This document shows, in pieces, positions 63,794 to 64,000 of a stretch of 64,000 nt of DNA (position 1 is its first letter; each line of letters begins with the position of its first letter). The notes under the pieces were generated by a model. The model searched no databases, was not told where the DNA came from, and saw only the letters and a list, made by a program, of their open reading frames with translations. The translations under genes were made by a program, and so were the position numbers. Source of the DNA: Pseudodesulfovibrio cashew (lineage in GTDB: Bacteria; Desulfobacterota; Desulfovibrionia; Desulfovibrionales; Desulfovibrionaceae); contig NZ_CP046400.1 in assembly GCF_009762795.1 (NCBI RefSeq), positions 3,139,501-3,203,500 of the forward strand, given 5' to 3'.

Positions 63794-64000
63794 ATGAATA
63801 TCCCCGAAATCAACAATGACGTGAAGCAGAGCCTGCGCTCGGAGAGTGTAGCTGCTGCCCAGGCCGTCCATGGCCCTAGCATTCGCGACGGGTCGGACAA
63901 GGTTCCCAGCGATGCAGTCCAGAAGCAGGACAGCTCCAAGTCGGACAAGCAATCACAGCAGTTCTCCAAGGAACAAATGAACGACCTCGTGAAGGAAACT
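63794..64000 (+). CDS. FlaG-like flagellar protein, 3' end outside window
   Basis: A frame of 69 codons runs to the window edge without a stop. It starts at ATG 63794 after AGGGAGGGAG. The N-terminal part is polar and Ser/Gln/Asp-rich with no hydrophobic segment (IPEINNDVKQSLRSESVAAAQ, then SSKSDKQSQQFSKEQMNDLV), like the disordered N-terminal region of FlaG proteins. The conserved FlaG core should lie beyond the edge. The flagellar setting and sigma-28 promoter support the call. Confidence 0.55.
   Translation, partial: MNIPEINNDVKQSLRSESVAAAQAVHGPSIRDGSDKVPSDAVQKQDSSKSDKQSQQFSKEQMNDLVKET

Overview
The window looks like chromosomal DNA from a Desulfovibrionaceae-type sulfate reducer (Desulfovibrio or Pseudodesulfovibrio-like). 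This is an inference from gene content and moderately high GC, not a database match. Supporting signs are a catalytic ferredoxin:thioredoxin reductase subunit in an apparent non-phototroph, a citramalate route to isoleucine, a stand-alone HDOD signalling protein, an AcpS/NAD(P)HX-repair/CBS/TsaE operon and a flagellar stator cluster. Coding density is high and most genes are housekeeping. I saw no rRNA, tRNA, CRISPR array, insertion sequence or prophage.

Layout. 1-4.7 kb (minus): a PpiC-type lipoprotein (cut by the window edge), mfd and cheW. 5-6.7 kb: a small unknown ORF and ugd. 6.9-13.3 kb (plus): a tight operon pdxJ-acpS-nnr-CBS-tsaE-lysC-cimA (cofactors, metabolite repair, tRNA t6A, aspartate and isoleucine routes). 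13.4-16.7 kb (minus): HDOD protein, gap, surE. 16.8-18.5 kb: a YhaM-like exonuclease and tmk. 18.6-22 kb (plus): an amino-acid ABC importer without its ATPase (permease, tiny secreted peptide ORF, binding protein, permease), then a glutaredoxin-like protein and FTR catalytic subunit. 22-26 kb (minus): M48 protease, O-acetylhomoserine sulfhydrylase, trmFO. 26.1-30.3 kb (plus): orphan DppD/DppF ATPases, an HD protein and CbiQ/CbiO.

30.3-39.5 kb: a minus-strand response regulator, then a nine-gene plus-strand run: MATE exporter, DUF2156 protein, phosphodiesterase-superfamily enzyme, UvrD-like helicase, thiL, TsaA/TrmO, alpha/beta hydrolase, chalcone-isomerase-like protein. 39.5-47 kb (minus): a DUF5698 membrane protein, then a long directon from a Cys-rich unknown through HAD, YggT, DivIVA, YggU and DUF465 into ilvB-ilvN-ilvC. 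47.3 kb: a lone tatA. 47.6-53.7 kb: two periplasmic unknowns, sixA, then miaA-coaD-rsmD and a beta-CASP nuclease. 53.9-60 kb (plus): LOG protein, EamA transporter, monooxygenase-fold protein, and a lipoprotein binding protein paired with a hybrid histidine kinase. 60-64 kb: fapA-like gene, motA and two tandem motB genes on the minus strand, with the start of a flaG-like gene on the plus strand behind a near-consensus sigma-28 promoter.

Working together: cimA and ilvBNC together supply most of the citramalate-dependent isoleucine route, and lysC feeds the aspartate family. Oah uses O-acetylhomoserine for methionine or homocysteine. CheW, the response regulator, MotA/MotB/MotB and FlaG belong to chemotaxis and motility. 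The least explained pieces are the MATE/DUF2156/phosphodiesterase trio, the glutaredoxin/FTR pair, the binding-protein/hybrid-kinase pair, the two-MotB stator cluster, a 32-codon secreted peptide ORF and an eight-cysteine small protein.
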